NCBI RefSeq assembly: GCF_030548295.1
Contig: NZ_JAUOSB010000005.1
Location: 162,572 to 226,571, forward strand
Direction: 5' to 3'
Source of the DNA: Wenyingzhuangia sp. 2_MG-2023
GTDB lineage: Bacteria > Bacteroidota > Bacteroidia > Flavobacteriales > Flavobacteriaceae
Length of the DNA stretch: 64,000 bases
Shown: positions 27,683 through 35,115 of the stretch, in pieces
Position numbering within the stretch: the first letter of the stretch is position 1
Layout: the number at the start of each line of letters is the position of its first letter
Program-made: the position numbers and the translations under genes
Notes under the pieces: model-generated
Seen by the model: the letters and a program-made list of their open reading frames with translations, nothing else
Told to the model about the DNA's origin: nothing
The model's database searches: none

Positions 27683-28469
27683 TTTTTAAAATCATTTCAT
27701 TCCAACCTTTTGCTCCTTTGTACGTAGATTTTTGCAATAGGTTGTTGGTTAAACTTATATATTCTCCTTGGTGATTTTTGATAGCAATGGGAATGTCTAC
27801 GTTTTCTAACAGAGGAATATCATTCTGACCATCGCCCAAACCAATAGATGTTAATTTTGTATGAAAACTATTCTCAAAAAGTTTTATACATTTTGCTACT
27901 GCTTTTCCTTTATCTTGATTGTTTCCTATCAAATGATAGAAACGACCACCTTTGGTTATATTAATTCCGTTAGATAAAGCCAATTTTTGCAATTCTTCAT
28001 ATCTTGAGGCATCATTAAGTAAAAAAGGCTCGGTAAAACCTCTTTCTTTAGAACGTTTTGCATCCTTTAAAGGCAAACCTGTATGTTCTGCAGCATCTTC
28101 AACAGTCATTTCACTAAACCCAAACATTCCAAATTCATCTTTGTATGTATTGTAAAAATCCACCACTAACTTGTAAGAAATCCCCAATTGAAAAACCCAG
28201 TAATCTTCAATCTCATCTAAGAAAGAAAAATCCAATCCTTGGTAATTTTTAGGAATAAAAAGTGCTGCTCCGTTTTCAACAATAAAAGGTTCTTTTATAC
28301 CTACTTGTTTTTGTAATAATTCTACTTCTATTTTGGTTTTACTAGTGGTAAACACCAGTGGTATTTTCTGATCGAATAGTTTCTGTAATGCCTCTTTAGA
28401 TTCAGCGAAAGAATAATTATCGTGATTTAAAAAAGTTCCATCTAAATCTGTAAATACTATTTTTTTCAT
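27675..28469 (-). CDS. HAD-IIB phosphatase, mannosyl/glucosyl-3-phosphoglycerate phosphatase family
   Basis: A 264-residue HAD phosphatase of type IIB. Motif I is DLDGT (8-12), motif II TTSKTK (about 41-46), motif III the lysine in DKGKAVA, and motif IV GLGDGQNDIPLLE. ERGFTEPF and GGRFYHLIG are characteristic of the MpgP branch, which accepts mannosyl- and glucosyl-3-phosphoglycerate. It should release the free glycosylglycerate. It is the first gene of the four-gene operon and starts 385 bases from the divergent oxyR. Confidence 0.86.
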   Translation of the reverse strand: MKKIVFTDLDGTFLNHDNYSFAESKEALQKLFDQKIPLVFTTSKTKIEVELLQKQVGIKEPFIVENGAALFIPKNYQGLDFSFLDEIEDYWVFQLGISYKLVVDFYNTYKDEFGMFGFSEMTVEDAAEHTGLPLKDAKRSKERGFTEPFLLNDASRYEELQKLALSNGINITKGGRFYHLIGNNQDKGKAVAKCIKLFENSFHTKLTSIGLGDGQNDIPLLENVDIPIAIKNHQGEYISLTNNLLQKSTYKGAKGWNEMILKNV

Positions 28470-28854
28470 ACTTTATCTTTAATCCTTAAGTTAATTGTTG
28501 CGGATAGTTCCATAAATTCATGTGCAATGACTATAAAATGGAACATCTTGAATTGTCATAGCTGGTCAAACTCAATACGTAAAACTAAGACTTTTCACAA
28601 TGTTTTCAATTGACATAAAACAGTTAATAAAGCTATTCTTTACATTGCAAAGCCCAAAAGAAAAGCCTATATTATAAGCTTACGACTTCTCCAAAAAGAT
28701 ATGATTAGTTTACATTTGCACAGCATTGCATTTACCAAACTAGAAAAAACATTGGTTCTACACAAAATAAAGCTCTTGTTTTTCTAGAAACCAAGTAGAT
28801 TCATCGTCTACTTTCACAATTAAATACATATATTTCGTAAGAAAAATTGATATC
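28470..28854. other. Long intergenic region between the glycosylglycerate operon and oxyR
   Basis: These 385 bases carry no credible gene; the longest plus-strand reading frame noticed is 28 codons (28701). They contain a consensus TACATTTG at 28711-28718, a near-consensus TATATTTC at 28829-28836 close to oxyR, and a 9-bp inverted repeat, CTAGAAAAA/TTTTTCTAG (28740-28748 with 28779-28787). I found no exact -7 box on the minus strand for the operon. This is by far the longest internal non-coding stretch, so osmotic or oxidative control sites probably lie here. Confidence 0.5.
28829..28836 (+). promoter_or_regulatory. Possible -7 box for oxyR
   Basis: TATATTTC differs from TAnnTTTG only in the last base and lies 18 bases before the oxyR ATG, the same distance as other boxes in this window. 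The perfect box at 28711-28718 is an alternative, with a leader of about 130 bases. Confidence 0.35.
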
Positions 28855-29799
28855 ATGACCATCACACAATTAAAATACGTTTTGGCGGTTGCCGAGTACA
28901 AAAACTTTACGACTGCTTCTGAGCACTGCTTTGTAACTCAGCCTACGTTGAGCATGCAGATCCACAAATTAGAAGAAGAACTAGACATCCAGATTTTTAA
29001 CAGAAATAAGAAACCTATTGAAGTTACAGATGTTGGGATAAAAATTGTGACTCAAGCAAAAACTATTGTCAATGAAAGTAGCAGAATTACAGACATTGTG
29101 CAACAAGAAAAAGGGTATATTGGTGGTGAATTTAAAGTAGGAATTATTCCTACCATCATGCCCAGTTTGCTTCCTTTGTTTTTAAAAAACTTTAACAAAA
29201 AGTACCCAGAAGTCAAATTGGTTATCAATGAACTGACTACGGCAGAAATTGTTCAAAAATTAAAAGATGGACATTTAGATGCTGCCATTGCAGCCACTCC
29301 ACTAAACGAAGAAAGTTTAAAAGAATCTCCTATTTATTACGAACCTTTTATTGGTTTGCTACACCCAAAACACAGATTGTTTGATCAGAAATACTTAAAA
29401 CCAGAAGATTTGAGCATGGATGATTTGTTGCTGTTAGAAGATGGGCATTGTTTTAAAGAAAGTGTTTTAAATATTTGCAGTTCTCTTGTTTCTCAAAACC
29501 CAAAAAAATTCGCTTTGCAAAGTGGAAGTTTTGATACATTGATAAAATTGACCAAAGAAGGTTTGGGAATGACTTTATTACCATACTTACACTCTATCGA
29601 TTTGAAAGAAGAAGATCAAAAACTAATTAGAGAATTTGAAAAACCTCATCCTGCAAGAGAGGTAAGTCTTATCTATCACAAATCAGGATTAAAGTTACAA
29701 ATCATCAACGCTCTTAAAGAAGAGATATCCGGAATCATACGTGGCCTCATTGCATTTAACGATGTTTCTATTATTAGCCCATTAAAATTGAAGAATTAG
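28855..29799 (+). CDS. oxyR: OxyR-type LysR hydrogen-peroxide sensor
   Basis: A 314-residue LysR regulator. The helix-turn-helix covers about residues 18-37 (TTASEHCFVTQPTLSMQIHKLEEEL follows the LysR pattern). The effector domain has LLEDGHCFKESVLNIC, placing cysteines at exactly 199 and 208, the numbering of the peroxide-sensing pair in E. coli OxyR. It is therefore very likely a redox-active OxyR and not a metabolite-binding LysR. It is divergent from the glycosylglycerate operon and 50 bases before an acyl-CoA synthetase. No katG or dps gene is adjacent. Confidence 0.93.
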   Translation: MTITQLKYVLAVAEYKNFTTASEHCFVTQPTLSMQIHKLEEELDIQIFNRNKKPIEVTDVGIKIVTQAKTIVNESSRITDIVQQEKGYIGGEFKVGIIPTIMPSLLPLFLKNFNKKYPEVKLVINELTTAEIVQKLKDGHLDAAIAATPLNEESLKESPIYYEPFIGLLHPKHRLFDQKYLKPEDLSMDDLLLLEDGHCFKESVLNICSSLVSQNPKKFALQSGSFDTLIKLTKEGLGMTLLPYLHSIDLKEEDQKLIREFEKPHPAREVSLIYHKSGLKLQIINALKEEISGIIRGLIAFNDVSIISPLKLKN

Positions 29800-29849
29800 T
29801 TTTAAAACCGTAATAATTTTTATAAATTACTATTTTATAAGCAATCCCT

Positions 29850-31622
29850 ATGAAATCAATTTCTAGAATTTTCGATTTTCCAATCTACCAATTAGAGAAC
29901 TTTCCTCTAAAAAAAGCTTTCACTAGCAAATACGGTGAAGAATGGATTTCTATTTCTACAGAAGAATACATTGAAAACTATCATTGCGTTTCAAGAGGAT
30001 TGTTAGCGTTGGGAATTAAAAAAGACGATAAAATAGCGGTAATATCTTCTACCAATAGAACAGAGTGGAATATATTAGACATGGGAATATTGCAAACAGG
30101 TGCTCAAAATGTACCTATTTACCCTACAATATCTGCCAAAGATTATCAATACATCCTAAACCATTCTGGAGCTACTTACTGTATTGTTTCTGATATAGAA
30201 GTTTTAGAAAAAGTAAATGCCATAAAAGACCAAACTCTATTAAAAGAGATTTATTGTTTTGATAAAATTGACGGTGTCAAAAACTGGGAAGAATTATTAG
30301 AATTGGGTAAAGACACCTCTTTTGATAAGGAATTAGAAGAAATTAAAAACAGCATTCAAACTGATGACTTAGCAACACTGATCTACACTTCAGGAACCAC
30401 TGGAAACCCTAAAGGAGTAATGTTGAGTCATAAAAACCTGGTTTCAAACACAGTAGACTGTTCTTTAAGAGTTCCTATTAAAAAAGGAAAAAGTAAAGCC
30501 TTGAGTTTTTTACCTGTATGTCATGTTTTTGAACGTATGATTTTGTATTTGTACCAATTTAACGGAATTGAAATCTATTTTGCAGAATCTATAAATACCA
30601 TCAGTGACAACTTAAAAGAAATTCAGCCAGAAATCATGACTGCCGTACCAAGATTGTATGAAAAAATATACGATTCTATTTACGCAAAAGGAAGAGAGCT
30701 TAGCGGAATTAAAAAGTTTTTATTCTACTGGGCTATAGATCTTAGCTTGATTTATGAACCCTTTGGTGCCAATGGAATATGGTATGAATTCAAACTAAAA
30801 ATTGCAAGAAAATTAATATTTAGCAAATGGAGAGAAGCTCTAGGAGGTCGTTTAGAAGTAATGGTGTCTGGAAGTGCTGCCCTACAACCTAGACTTGCAC
30901 GAGTATTTGCTGCTGCAGAAATGCCCATTTTAGAAGGATACGGTTTGACAGAAACCTCTCCTGTAATTGCTGTTAACGATATTAAAAACAAAGCTTTTAA
31001 AATAGGAACCGTTGGAAAACCTATCAAAAACGTAGCTGTAAAAATTGCAGACGATGGAGAAGTATTGGTAACGGGTCCAAACATCATGTTAGGATATTAC
31101 AGAGATCCTGAAAAAACCAAAAGTGTAATGACTGGTGATTATTTTCACACAGGCGATATTGGTGAAATTGATTCAGAAGGTTTTTTAAAAATTACGGATC
31201 GTAAAAAAGAAATTTTCAAAACTTCAGGCGGTAAGTATATTGTACCTACACTGCTAGAAAACGAACTAAAACAATCTAAATTCATCGACCAAATTATGGT
31301 GATCGGTGAAGGAGAAAAAATGCCTAGTGCTTTTATTCAAATCAATTTTGATTATGTACGAGAATGGTGTAAAATAAAAAACATTCCAAATGTAGAAACT
31401 CCTTTAGAAATGATTCACAACCAATTGGTGATTGAAAGAATTCAAAAAGAAGTTCACTTGTGCAATCAAAAATTTGGGCAATGGGAACAAGTCAAAAGGT
31501 TTGAATTGACTCCTGATGAATGGTCTATAGATGGTGGACAGTTGACACCTACTCTTAAAATGAAACGAAAGGTAATTTTAGAGATTTACAAAGATTTGTA
31601 CAACAAAATCTACAACCATTAA
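29850..31622 (+). CDS. Long-chain fatty acid--CoA ligase (AMP-forming)
   Basis: A 590-residue adenylate-forming ligase, activating long-chain fatty acids to acyl-CoA. The P-loop YTSGTTGNPKG is near residue 178-188, the A5 motif GYGLTETSP near 363-371, and A7-A8 appear as YFHTGDIGEIDSEGFLKITDRKKE near 430-450. It resembles the plant/bacterial LACS type (FAA1-like) more than E. coli FadD. It is membrane-peripheral at most; there is no signal peptide. Its 3' end overlaps the convergent phosphodiesterase by 4 bases. Confidence 0.92.
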   Translation: MKSISRIFDFPIYQLENFPLKKAFTSKYGEEWISISTEEYIENYHCVSRGLLALGIKKDDKIAVISSTNRTEWNILDMGILQTGAQNVPIYPTISAKDYQYILNHSGATYCIVSDIEVLEKVNAIKDQTLLKEIYCFDKIDGVKNWEELLELGKDTSFDKELEEIKNSIQTDDLATLIYTSGTTGNPKGVMLSHKNLVSNTVDCSLRVPIKKGKSKALSFLPVCHVFERMILYLYQFNGIEIYFAESINTISDNLKEIQPEIMTAVPRLYEKIYDSIYAKGRELSGIKKFLFYWAIDLSLIYEPFGANGIWYEFKLKIARKLIFSKWREALGGRLEVMVSGSAALQPRLARVFAAAEMPILEGYGLTETSPVIAVNDIKNKAFKIGTVGKPIKNVAVKIADDGEVLVTGPNIMLGYYRDPEKTKSVMTGDYFHTGDIGEIDSEGFLKITDRKKEIFKTSGGKYIVPTLLENELKQSKFIDQIMVIGEGEKMPSAFIQINFDYVREWCKIKNIPNVETPLEMIHNQLVIERIQKEVHLCNQKFGQWEQVKRFELTPDEWSIDGGQLTPTLKMKRKVILEIYKDLYNKIYNH

Positions 31623-32113
31623 ACTCTTTTCCCCAACTCTATTACTTCTAAATTGGTGATTTCTTGATTTTGAATTTCAAAACGTAACATGGTTCTCACT
31701 TGATGAAATCCATGCTTGCCCGCCGCACCAGGATTCATGTGCAACAATTGTAATTTTTGATCGTATTGAACTTTTAAAATATGCGAATGCCCACTGATAA
31801 ATAATTTTGGTGGGTTTTCTTTGATCAATTCTTTAATTCTAGGATTGTACTTATTAGGATACCCTCCTATATGTGTCATCCAAACATCTATTCCATTTAC
31901 AACAAACCTATTATCTAACGGAAATTCTGCTCTAGCTTCTGTTCCATCAATATTACCAAAAACAGCTCGTAACGGTTTCTGCTTTTTCAATGTATCTGTT
32001 ACCGTAATATCTCCAATATCTCCCACATGCCAAACCTCATCAGCCAATTTTACATATTTTAAAATAGCATCATCTAGATAACTATGTGTGTCCGATAGTA
32101 ATAGTATTTTCAT
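31619..32113 (-). CDS. YfcE/MJ0936-family metallophosphodiesterase
   Basis: A 164-residue calcineurin-like phosphoesterase. I start at ATG 32113, giving MKILLLSDTH; the ATG at 32149 adds 12 poorly fitting residues. Metal ligands visible: D8 and H10 in SDTH, D32 in VGD, N54 in FGNIDG, a histidine in MTHIGG, and GHSH near residues 114-117. Family members hydrolyse phosphodiesters in vitro; the true substrate is unknown. It is divergent from truA. Confidence 0.88.
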   Translation of the reverse strand: MKILLLSDTHSYLDDAILKYVKLADEVWHVGDIGDITVTDTLKKQKPLRAVFGNIDGTEARAEFPLDNRFVVNGIDVWMTHIGGYPNKYNPRIKELIKENPPKLFISGHSHILKVQYDQKLQLLHMNPGAAGKHGFHQVRTMLRFEIQNQEITNLEVIELGKRV

Positions 32114-32220
32114 GTTACAAACATCGAAATTTTTATTCAAATAGTTCAACCTTTGTCACACAGATTCTATTGATACTACCGTTTGAATTCAATACCTTTA
32201 GCCTCTCAAAACACAATCTA

Positions 32221-32973
32221 TTGAGATACTTTGCAGAACTTTCTTATTTGGGCAAAAACTACCACGGATGGCAAATTCAGCCCAATGCTATTAGTGTGCA
32301 AGAAGTGGTACAAAAAGCATTGACAACTCTTTTGCGCTCTCCTATAGAAGTAGTGGCAGCCGGGAGAACTGATGCTGGAGTACATGCTGCTCAAATGTTT
32401 ATCCATTTTGATACTGATCTAGAATTAGACTCTGATGTGTATTGTTATAAGATGAACTCTTTGTTGCCTGATGACATTGTGTTTTCTAAAATTTTTAAAG
32501 TCCATAGTCAAGCACATACACGTTTTGATGCGCTCAAAAGAAGTTACGAGTACAAGATACTGTTAGGTAAGAGTCCTTTTACGACCGATATAGAATGGCA
32601 AATAAATCATTCTTTAAATATTGAAGCAATGAACAAATCGGCAAGTTTTTTGCTAGACTATACCGATTTCAAATGTTTTTCTAGATCTAAGACAGACGTG
32701 CGTACTTACGATTGTGACATTACTAAGGCTGAATGGGTTTTAAAAAATAATCAATTGGTGTTTCATATTTCCGCAGATCGATTTTTAAGAAATATGGTTC
32801 GTGCTATTGTAGGTACTTTATGCGATGTTGGAAAAGGAAAAATGGAGCCTGAAAAAATAAAAGCAATTATTGAAAGTCAAGATAGATCCAACGCGGGTGC
32901 CTCTGCTCCTGCTCATGGACTCTTTTTAACTGAAATTATATACCCCGAAAACATCACTGATGACAACGAATAA
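32221..32973 (+). CDS. truA: tRNA pseudouridine synthase A
   Basis: A 250-residue TruA, making pseudouridine at tRNA positions 38-40. Starting at TTG 32221 gives MRYFAELSYLGKNYHGWQIQ, matching the normal family N-terminus; catalytic D51 is in AAGRTDAGVHA. The open frame extends to ATG 32086, but those 45 residues are unlike TruA and run across the divergent phosphodiesterase start. No ATG exists between, so a TTG start is most likely. It overlaps the ABC transporter gene by 14 bases. Confidence 0.9.
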   Translation: MRYFAELSYLGKNYHGWQIQPNAISVQEVVQKALTTLLRSPIEVVAAGRTDAGVHAAQMFIHFDTDLELDSDVYCYKMNSLLPDDIVFSKIFKVHSQAHTRFDALKRSYEYKILLGKSPFTTDIEWQINHSLNIEAMNKSASFLLDYTDFKCFSRSKTDVRTYDCDITKAEWVLKNNQLVFHISADRFLRNMVRAIVGTLCDVGKGKMEPEKIKAIIESQDRSNAGASAPAHGLFLTEIIYPENITDDNE

Positions 32974-34729
32974 AAAAATAAAAATATTAGACATCTCTAT
33001 TTTTGGTAGAATTATGAGCTATGCTTCTGCCTATAAAAACTTATTTATTTTTTCTGGAGTTTTCTCTATTTTATTAGCTATTGTCTCTGCATTACGACCG
33101 CGTTTGATCGGAATTGGAATAGACGATTATGTAAGGAACAAAAACGAAGAAGGTTTTTTATCTTTCACGCTTTTAATTTTTGCCTTCTTATTTGTAGAAG
33201 TTTTACTACAGCTTAGTTTTATTTATTTGGCAAACCTGTTAGGACAAAATGTAATTAAAGACATACGTACCAAACTTTTTAAGCATGTACTTTCTTTTAA
33301 CATGGCTTATTTTAACAATTCATCTGTAGGAAAAATGGTCACACGTGTAGTTTCGGATGTAGAAACTATTGCTCAATTTTTTAGTCAAGGATTGTTCATG
33401 ATTGTAAATGATATTCTTAAAATGTTTTTTATTGCAGCCATAATGCTGTATACTAATTGGAAATTAGCTTTGATTGCCTTTATTGTACTTCCTATCTTAA
33501 TTTATGCAACCAAAGTATTCCAAAAATCCATCAAAACCGCTTTTCAAGAAGTACGAACACAAGTAGCAAACCTAAATAGTTTTGTACAAGAACGTGTAAC
33601 AGGTATGAAAATAGTTCAGCTATTTAATAGAGAAGAAATTGAGTATCAAAAATTTCAAATCATCAACAACAAACACAAAGCAGCTCATATAAAAACTGTT
33701 TGGCATTTTTCTATTTTTTACCCTATTGCAGAAGTTTTATCTTCCATTGCTATTGGTTTGTTAGTTTGGTATGGTGGTAAAGAATTAATTACTCACGGAA
33801 ATGTTACACAAGGAGAAATTATTAGTTTCATTATGATGACTGAAATGCTGTTTAGACCTTTGAGACAAATTGCTGATAAATTTACCACGCTACAAATGGG
33901 AATGGTTGCCGGAGATCGTATTTTTGACGTAATGGACACTCAAAGTCACATTGACACAGAAGGTGATTACGCTCCAGAAAAAATTCTAGGAACTATTGAT
34001 TTTAACAATGTTTTCTTTAGTTATATTAAAGATGAACCTATTTTAAAAGGAATTTCTTTTCATGTAAAACAGGGAGAAACGGTGGCGATTGTAGGAGCTA
34101 CTGGAGCTGGAAAATCTACCATCATCAATTTGATCAATCGTTTTTATGACATTGATAGCGGAACAATTTTAGTAGACAACATTCCTCTAAAAGATTATGA
34201 TCTTAATTTTTTAAGAAACGAAATAGCCATTGTATTGCAAGATGTATTTTTATTTTCAGACAGTATCGAAAATAACATCAGTTTGCAAAAAGAAGAAATA
34301 ACCTTGGAAGAAATTAAAGAAGCTGCCCATCAAATAGGAATCAGTGATTTTATCAATACCTTACCTAATGGTTTTGAGTACAATGTAAAAGAAAGAGGAA
34401 TCATGTTATCGTCTGGACAAAGACAATTGATTGCTTTTTTAAGAGCCTATGTTTCCAACCCAAGTATTTTAATTTTAGACGAGGCAACCTCATCCATAGA
34501 TTCTCATTCTGAACAAATGATTCAGTTTGCCATTGATAAAATCACCAAAGACAGAACTAGTATTGTTATTGCCCACAGATTGGCAACCATCAAAAATGCA
34601 GATAAAATTATTGTTCTAGACCAAGGAAATGTTGTTGAACAAGGTACTCACAATGAGTTGTTAAAAATTACAGACGGTTTTTACAAAAACTTACACGACA
34701 AACAATTTGCTAACCAACAAATCGCATAA
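32960..34729 (+). CDS. MsbA-like ABC exporter (fused permease/ATPase)
   Basis: A 589-residue half-transporter. Six membrane segments lie in about residues 20-310; the nucleotide-binding domain has Walker A GATGAGKST near 379-387, signature LSSGQRQL near 481-488, Walker B ILILDEATSSID near 503-514 and the H-loop IAHRLAT. It should homodimerise and export a lipid, peptide or drug; the substrate cannot be told. It overlaps truA by 14 bases and precedes ridA by 2 bases. Confidence 0.92.
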   Translation: MTTNKKIKILDISIFGRIMSYASAYKNLFIFSGVFSILLAIVSALRPRLIGIGIDDYVRNKNEEGFLSFTLLIFAFLFVEVLLQLSFIYLANLLGQNVIKDIRTKLFKHVLSFNMAYFNNSSVGKMVTRVVSDVETIAQFFSQGLFMIVNDILKMFFIAAIMLYTNWKLALIAFIVLPILIYATKVFQKSIKTAFQEVRTQVANLNSFVQERVTGMKIVQLFNREEIEYQKFQIINNKHKAAHIKTVWHFSIFYPIAEVLSSIAIGLLVWYGGKELITHGNVTQGEIISFIMMTEMLFRPLRQIADKFTTLQMGMVAGDRIFDVMDTQSHIDTEGDYAPEKILGTIDFNNVFFSYIKDEPILKGISFHVKQGETVAIVGATGAGKSTIINLINRFYDIDSGTILVDNIPLKDYDLNFLRNEIAIVLQDVFLFSDSIENNISLQKEEITLEEIKEAAHQIGISDFINTLPNGFEYNVKERGIMLSSGQRQLIAFLRAYVSNPSILILDEATSSIDSHSEQMIQFAIDKITKDRTSIVIAHRLATIKNADKIIVLDQGNVVEQGTHNELLKITDGFYKNLHDKQFANQQIA

Positions 34730-34731
34730 TT

Positions 34732-35112
34732 ATGAAACAAATTTTTCAAACAGTAAACGCTCCAAGTCCAGTAGGACCTTACAATCAGGCAGTAGCTATC
34801 AATGGTATCTTATATGTATCAGGACAAATTGCTATTGACCCTAAAACAGGAAATTTTGTTACCAACACTATTCAAGAAGAAACCACCCAGGTTATGAAAA
34901 ATATTCATGCTATTTTATTAGAAGCGGGTGTTACTTTTGAAAACGTAATTAAAGCTTCTATTTTTATTGCTGACATGAATGACTTTGCTGAAATTAACAA
35001 AATATATGCTAGTTATTTTAACGAAGATACGGCACCTGCTAGAGAATGTGTGGAAGTATCTAAACTACCAAAAAATGTAAATGTAGAAATTTCTATAATT
35101 GCTCATTTGTAA
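34732..35112 (+). CDS. ridA: RidA family enamine/imine deaminase
   Basis: A 126-residue RidA, which hydrolyses reactive 2-aminoacrylate and other imines made by PLP enzymes. The active-site residues are present: Y17 in GPYNQA, R104 in PARECVEV and E119 in VNVEISIIA, equivalent to Arg105 and Glu120 of E. coli RidA. It is probably a trimer in the cytosol. It sits 2 bases after the ABC exporter and 3 bases before the PBP gene. Confidence 0.94.
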   Translation: MKQIFQTVNAPSPVGPYNQAVAINGILYVSGQIAIDPKTGNFVTNTIQEETTQVMKNIHAILLEAGVTFENVIKASIFIADMNDFAEINKIYASYFNEDTAPARECVEVSKLPKNVNVEISIIAHL

Positions 35113-35115
35113 ACT

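Noticed and set aside
28701..28787. 28-codon frame in the oxyR intergenic region as a small gene
   Set aside because: It is very short, low-complexity, and coincides with the promoter-like and inverted-repeat sequences.
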